A stretch of DNA of 64,000 bases from NCBI RefSeq assembly GCF_009663685.2, contig NZ_RCOG02000001.1, positions 273,366 to 337,365 of the forward strand, read 5' to 3'. Origin of the DNA: Cupriavidus sp. U2 (GTDB lineage: Bacteria; Pseudomonadota; Gammaproteobacteria; Burkholderiales; Burkholderiaceae). Shown piece by piece: positions 59,024 to 64,000 of the stretch. Below the pieces are notes generated by a model, which saw only the letters and a program-made list of their open reading frames with translations, was not told the origin of the DNA and did no database searches. The translations under genes were made by a program, and so were the position numbers. The first letter of the stretch is position 1. Every line of letters begins with the position of its first letter.

Positions 59024-59965
59024 TTAGTCCAGCGCGATATCGCCGTACCAGGCTTCGGCGCGGCTCTTGGTGTTGTCGGTATCGGTCATCAGGCCGACCG
59101 CGAGGATCTTGCCGGGATCGGCGCCGAACGCCTTGCGGTAGTCGGCACGCAGGTCGCGTTCATGGCAGCGCCATTCGTTGGTATGTCGCGTGCCCGAATC
59201 CACGATGATCATGCGAACGCGGTCCGTGTGGGGATTGTTCAGGACGCTGCCCACCGGACGCTTGCCACCCCAGATGTACATCAACGTGGCATACGGCATT
59301 TCCCGACCCGTGGTAATGCGCGCCATTTCGTACATCAACTGGTCTTTCAGCGACAAGGTGCTGCGATCCCCGTCGAACGCGACGAAAATCCGCAATGGGG
59401 CATCCTCGCGATGGCTGACCGCGTTATCCGCGACACGAATCACATCCCGCGTCTTCCACATCCAGCGCAGCGTGCCAGGATCGCGCTGTTCAAGCGGGAC
59501 GTAGAGGCCCGACGCGGACCCGTCGGCCTCGGCATGCAGCACGGTGCGCTGGTCGACTTCGGCCAGCGAATAACGGGTGGGCGTCTTGTTGCGATTGACC
59601 TTCCAGGGCTGCCAGCCTGTCGGGCTCGCCGTGGGGCCCGCAGGGGTCGCGAAGGCCGAGAATAGCGGCGGTTCTGCCAGCAACGGCAACGATGTGGCGT
59701 CGGATTCGGCCTCGCCGTCGCCGCCCGCGTCCGAATCGGCTGCGCCATTCGCCGCCCGATTTGCCGCGCGATTCGCCTGCTCGAGCAGGTCGGCCGGCTG
59801 GCTTCGAACGGCAGCGTTCAACAAGCCTTTTTCCGCGAACGTCGCGCAATTTCCGTCGGAGACGGTGGCCAACCTTGATGGATCGGTCGGTGCGACCGTC
59901 GATGATGCACAACCGGCGAGCGCGAGCGCGCTCACCACACAAGCCAGTGCTGGCCGAAACTTCAT
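59024..59965 (-). CDS. DUF3047 lipoprotein
   Basis: 313 residues with a lipoprotein signal (VSALALAGC; lipidated cysteine near 19). The DUF3047 core (about 125-310) includes WQPWKVNRNKTPTRYSL, LRWMWKTRDVI, FVAFDGDRS and ADPGKILAVGLMTDTDNT. An Ala/Asn/Asp-rich low-complexity segment (about 66-90: ANRAANRAANGAADSD) lies between the signal and the core. Function is unknown. The ATG at 59965 fits the signal; an upstream extension is open but not hydrophobic. Confidence 0.83.
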   Translation of the reverse strand: MKFRPALACVVSALALAGCASSTVAPTDPSRLATVSDGNCATFAEKGLLNAAVRSQPADLLEQANRAANRAANGAADSDAGGDGEAESDATSLPLLAEPPLFSAFATPAGPTASPTGWQPWKVNRNKTPTRYSLAEVDQRTVLHAEADGSASGLYVPLEQRDPGTLRWMWKTRDVIRVADNAVSHREDAPLRIFVAFDGDRSTLSLKDQLMYEMARITTGREMPYATLMYIWGGKRPVGSVLNNPHTDRVRMIIVDSGTRHTNEWRCHERDLRADYRKAFGADPGKILAVGLMTDTDNTKSRAEAWYGDIALD

Positions 59966-60270
59966 GGCCACGATAACCCCCTGGACCCTGATAACCCGAT
60001 ACTTACCCGTTCGTCGAAATCCCAACCGCCTGGCTATTCGGCGCCGAGGCTTGGTATTGCAGACTGCTTCGTGCTGAATTTTTCAGCACTTGAAGGCAGA
60101 CGATATCAGATGCATCGCGGAGCCGGAATGCTCGGGTACCCTGAATACAACAGCCAACATGACGGACTGTGCTTTTCGAATTTGTTCTATGGACAGTGGG
60201 CGCAACTACGGCATGTGCGCCGGGGGCCAAGGGGGAATTTGACCGCTTTGCGTTTTCGCATCCGCAAAAG
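59966..60270. other. Intergenic region between DUF3047 gene and rRNA terminator
   Basis: AT-richer spacer of about 300 bases. No supportable ORF or RNA gene is seen; it is bounded on the right by the rRNA operon terminator, which faces into it. Confidence 0.55.
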
Positions 60271-60273
60271 CAA

Positions 60274-60302
60274 AACCCCCAAGCTTTAAGGGCTTGGGGG
60301 TT
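60274..60302 (-). terminator. rRNA operon terminator
   Basis: AACCCCCAAGC / GCTTGGGGGTT stem with a 7-base loop; on the minus strand it is followed by TTTTGCTTTTGCG. It lies 13 bases beyond the 5S gene. Confidence 0.92.
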
Positions 60303-60314
60303 CTGGGTATAAGA

Positions 60315-60429
60315 GCCTGGCGATGACCTACTTTCACACGGGTAGTCCGCACTATCATCGGCGCAAAGTCGTTTCACGGTCCTGTTCGGGATGGGAAGGG
60401 GTGGTTCCAACTCGCTATGGTCACCAGGC
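60315..60429 (-). rRNA. rrf: 5S ribosomal RNA
   Basis: About 115 nt, read on the minus strand from GCCTGGTGACCATAGCGAG to the complementary GCCAGGC. Helix I arms GCCTGG/CCAGGC and the conserved CCGAACAGG loop are present. Confidence 0.95.
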
Positions 60430-60551
60430 ATGAGGGGTTGCCGCGCTGAGATGCATCAGCGCAGCGAATCTGGGGTGTAGTAAGGGGGTTGTGTTGTATG
60501 CCTGTGGCACACGCGGACTCGGGTCCCACCAGGTCAAACACACTGGTTATA

Positions 60552-63331
<2,780 letters not shown>

Positions 63332-63631
63332 CTATAACGAGTGTGTCTAACGCTTTCCGTTATCCACGCTGGCTACAGGTCTGAGTTCTCGCGTTTGTGC
63401 CGTATTCCAAGTCATCTTTCGATCACTTAAATACATTTTGGTTGATACAATCACAACCCGGTATCGCGTCTTGTACTGCAGCGTCTCATCAACGCCTCGC
63501 GACACCTTTACTACATCCCATATTGTTAAAGAACAGCCGACTTATCGTCGCTTGGCAGTAGCCAAAGACAAACACTCAGAACCGCGTTCTGCGTTCTGAA
63601 TTCTTGTCTTTGACAACAACCCCAAGGTAAG
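63332..63631 (-). other. Spacer between tRNA-Ala and 23S with boxA
   Basis: About 300 bases of internal transcribed spacer. On the minus strand TGTTCTTTAACA (63524-63535) matches the boxA antitermination element. Complementary tracts around 63570-63610 and 63540-63560 (GTCTTTG/CAAAGAC) should form the RNase III processing stems. Confidence 0.8.
63524..63535 (-). promoter_or_regulatory. boxA antitermination element of the 23S leader
   Basis: TGTTCTTTAACA on the minus strand, about 190 bases before the 23S gene, matches the NusB/NusE binding box that protects rRNA transcripts from Rho. Confidence 0.85.
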
Positions 63632-63707
63632 TGGTGGAGGATGACGGGATCGAACCGACGACCCCCTGCTTGCAAAGCAGGTGCTCTCCCAGCTGAGCTA
63701 ATCCCCC
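63632..63707 (-). tRNA. tRNA-Ala(TGC)
   Basis: 76-nt cloverleaf on the minus strand, starting GGGGGATTAGCTCAG with anticodon TGC in the loop of CTGCTTTGCAAGCAG and an encoded CCA. Confidence 0.97.
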
Positions 63708-63719
63708 GCGTAGATAACT

Positions 63720-63796
63720 TGGTGGGTCTGGTAGGACTTGAACCTACGACCCCCGCCTTATCAAGACGGTGCTCTAACCACCTGAGCTACAGACCC
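63720..63796 (-). tRNA. tRNA-Ile(GAT)
   Basis: 77-nt cloverleaf on the minus strand starting GGGTCTGTAGCTCAG, anticodon GAT (CGTCTTGATAAGGCG), encoded CCA. Together with tRNA-Ala it is the standard spacer pair. Confidence 0.97.
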
Positions 63797-63859
63797 TTGG
63801 CTGTAACAGCAAACAAACCGATAAGTGTGAACGCTTGACTTGTGAACACAAGCCTCTGG

Positions 63860-64000
<141 letters not shown>

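Noticed and set aside
63332..63631. A small protein gene in the tRNA-Ala to 23S spacer
   Set aside because: The sequence fits spacer processing stems and boxA; the short frames have no ribosome site.

Overview
The window is a high-GC chromosomal segment from a betaproteobacterium of the Burkholderiaceae, most like Cupriavidus or Ralstonia. That assignment rests on the gene order ispB / tRNA-Pro / pilBCD / coaE / zapD / yacG / mutT / ATPase / argJ / secA / M23 peptidase / dciA, the complete division and cell-wall (dcw) cluster, and the style of the rRNA operon. Apart from the left-edge intron and a few inserted genes, the region is core housekeeping DNA.

Layout. 1-1.39 kb: the 3' part of a group II intron (reverse transcriptase/maturase ORF plus RNA domains V and VI) lying directly against ispB. 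1.4-8.9 kb (+): ispB, tRNA-Pro(CGG), type IV pilus genes pilB, pilC and pilD, then coaE, zapD and yacG. 9.0-15.8 kb (-): mutT, a DUF815 ATPase, argJ, secA and an M23 peptidase. dciA diverges at 15.9 kb (+). 16.6-18.6 kb (+): an M20 amidohydrolase and an Mpv17-like membrane protein form a small insertion. 18.6-38.3 kb (-): lpxC, a peroxiredoxin, then, in transcription order from the far end, mraZ-rsmH-ftsL-ftsI-murE-murF-mraY-murD-ftsW-murG-murC-ddlB-ftsQ-ftsA-ftsZ, mostly joined by 4-nt ATGA overlaps. 38.6-43.0 kb: coq7 (-), a porin, a Bug-type binding protein, and a MarR regulator coupled to a glycine-rich lipoprotein (+). 43.0-48.9 kb (-): a transcription unit of molybdopterin oxidoreductase, lipoprotein aminopeptidase, TetR regulator and acyl-CoA ligase. 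49.2-50.4 kb (+): an orphan branched-chain-type binding protein. 50.6-56.3 kb (-): a five-gene peptide ABC transporter, with a divergent M20 amidohydrolase and a DUF2891 protein (+). 59.0-60.0 kb (-): a DUF3047 lipoprotein. 60.3-64.0 kb (-): an rRNA operon transcribed 16S (partial) - tRNA-Ile - tRNA-Ala - 23S - 5S, with its terminator.

How the genes work together. The dcw cluster makes lipid II (MurC-F, MraY, MurG, Ddl), flips and polymerises it at the septum (FtsW/FtsI) and builds the divisome (FtsL, FtsQ, FtsA, FtsZ; ZapD is encoded separately). A promoter upstream of mraZ carries four boxes at 10-bp steps that look like the MraZ operator. The peptide transporter beside an M20 amidohydrolase suggests uptake and intracellular deacylation of peptides or N-acyl amino acids.

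Most notable observations: (1) the 23S rRNA gene appears to lack about 84 nt of domain I and about 20 nt near its 3' end, both normally conserved; (2) a group II intron ends only a few bases before the likely ispB start; (3) an internal stretch of rsmH has foreign-looking codon usage; (4) the upstream region of the orphan binding-protein gene contains a perfect three-helix inverted-repeat arrangement. I found no CRISPR array, prophage or classical defence system.
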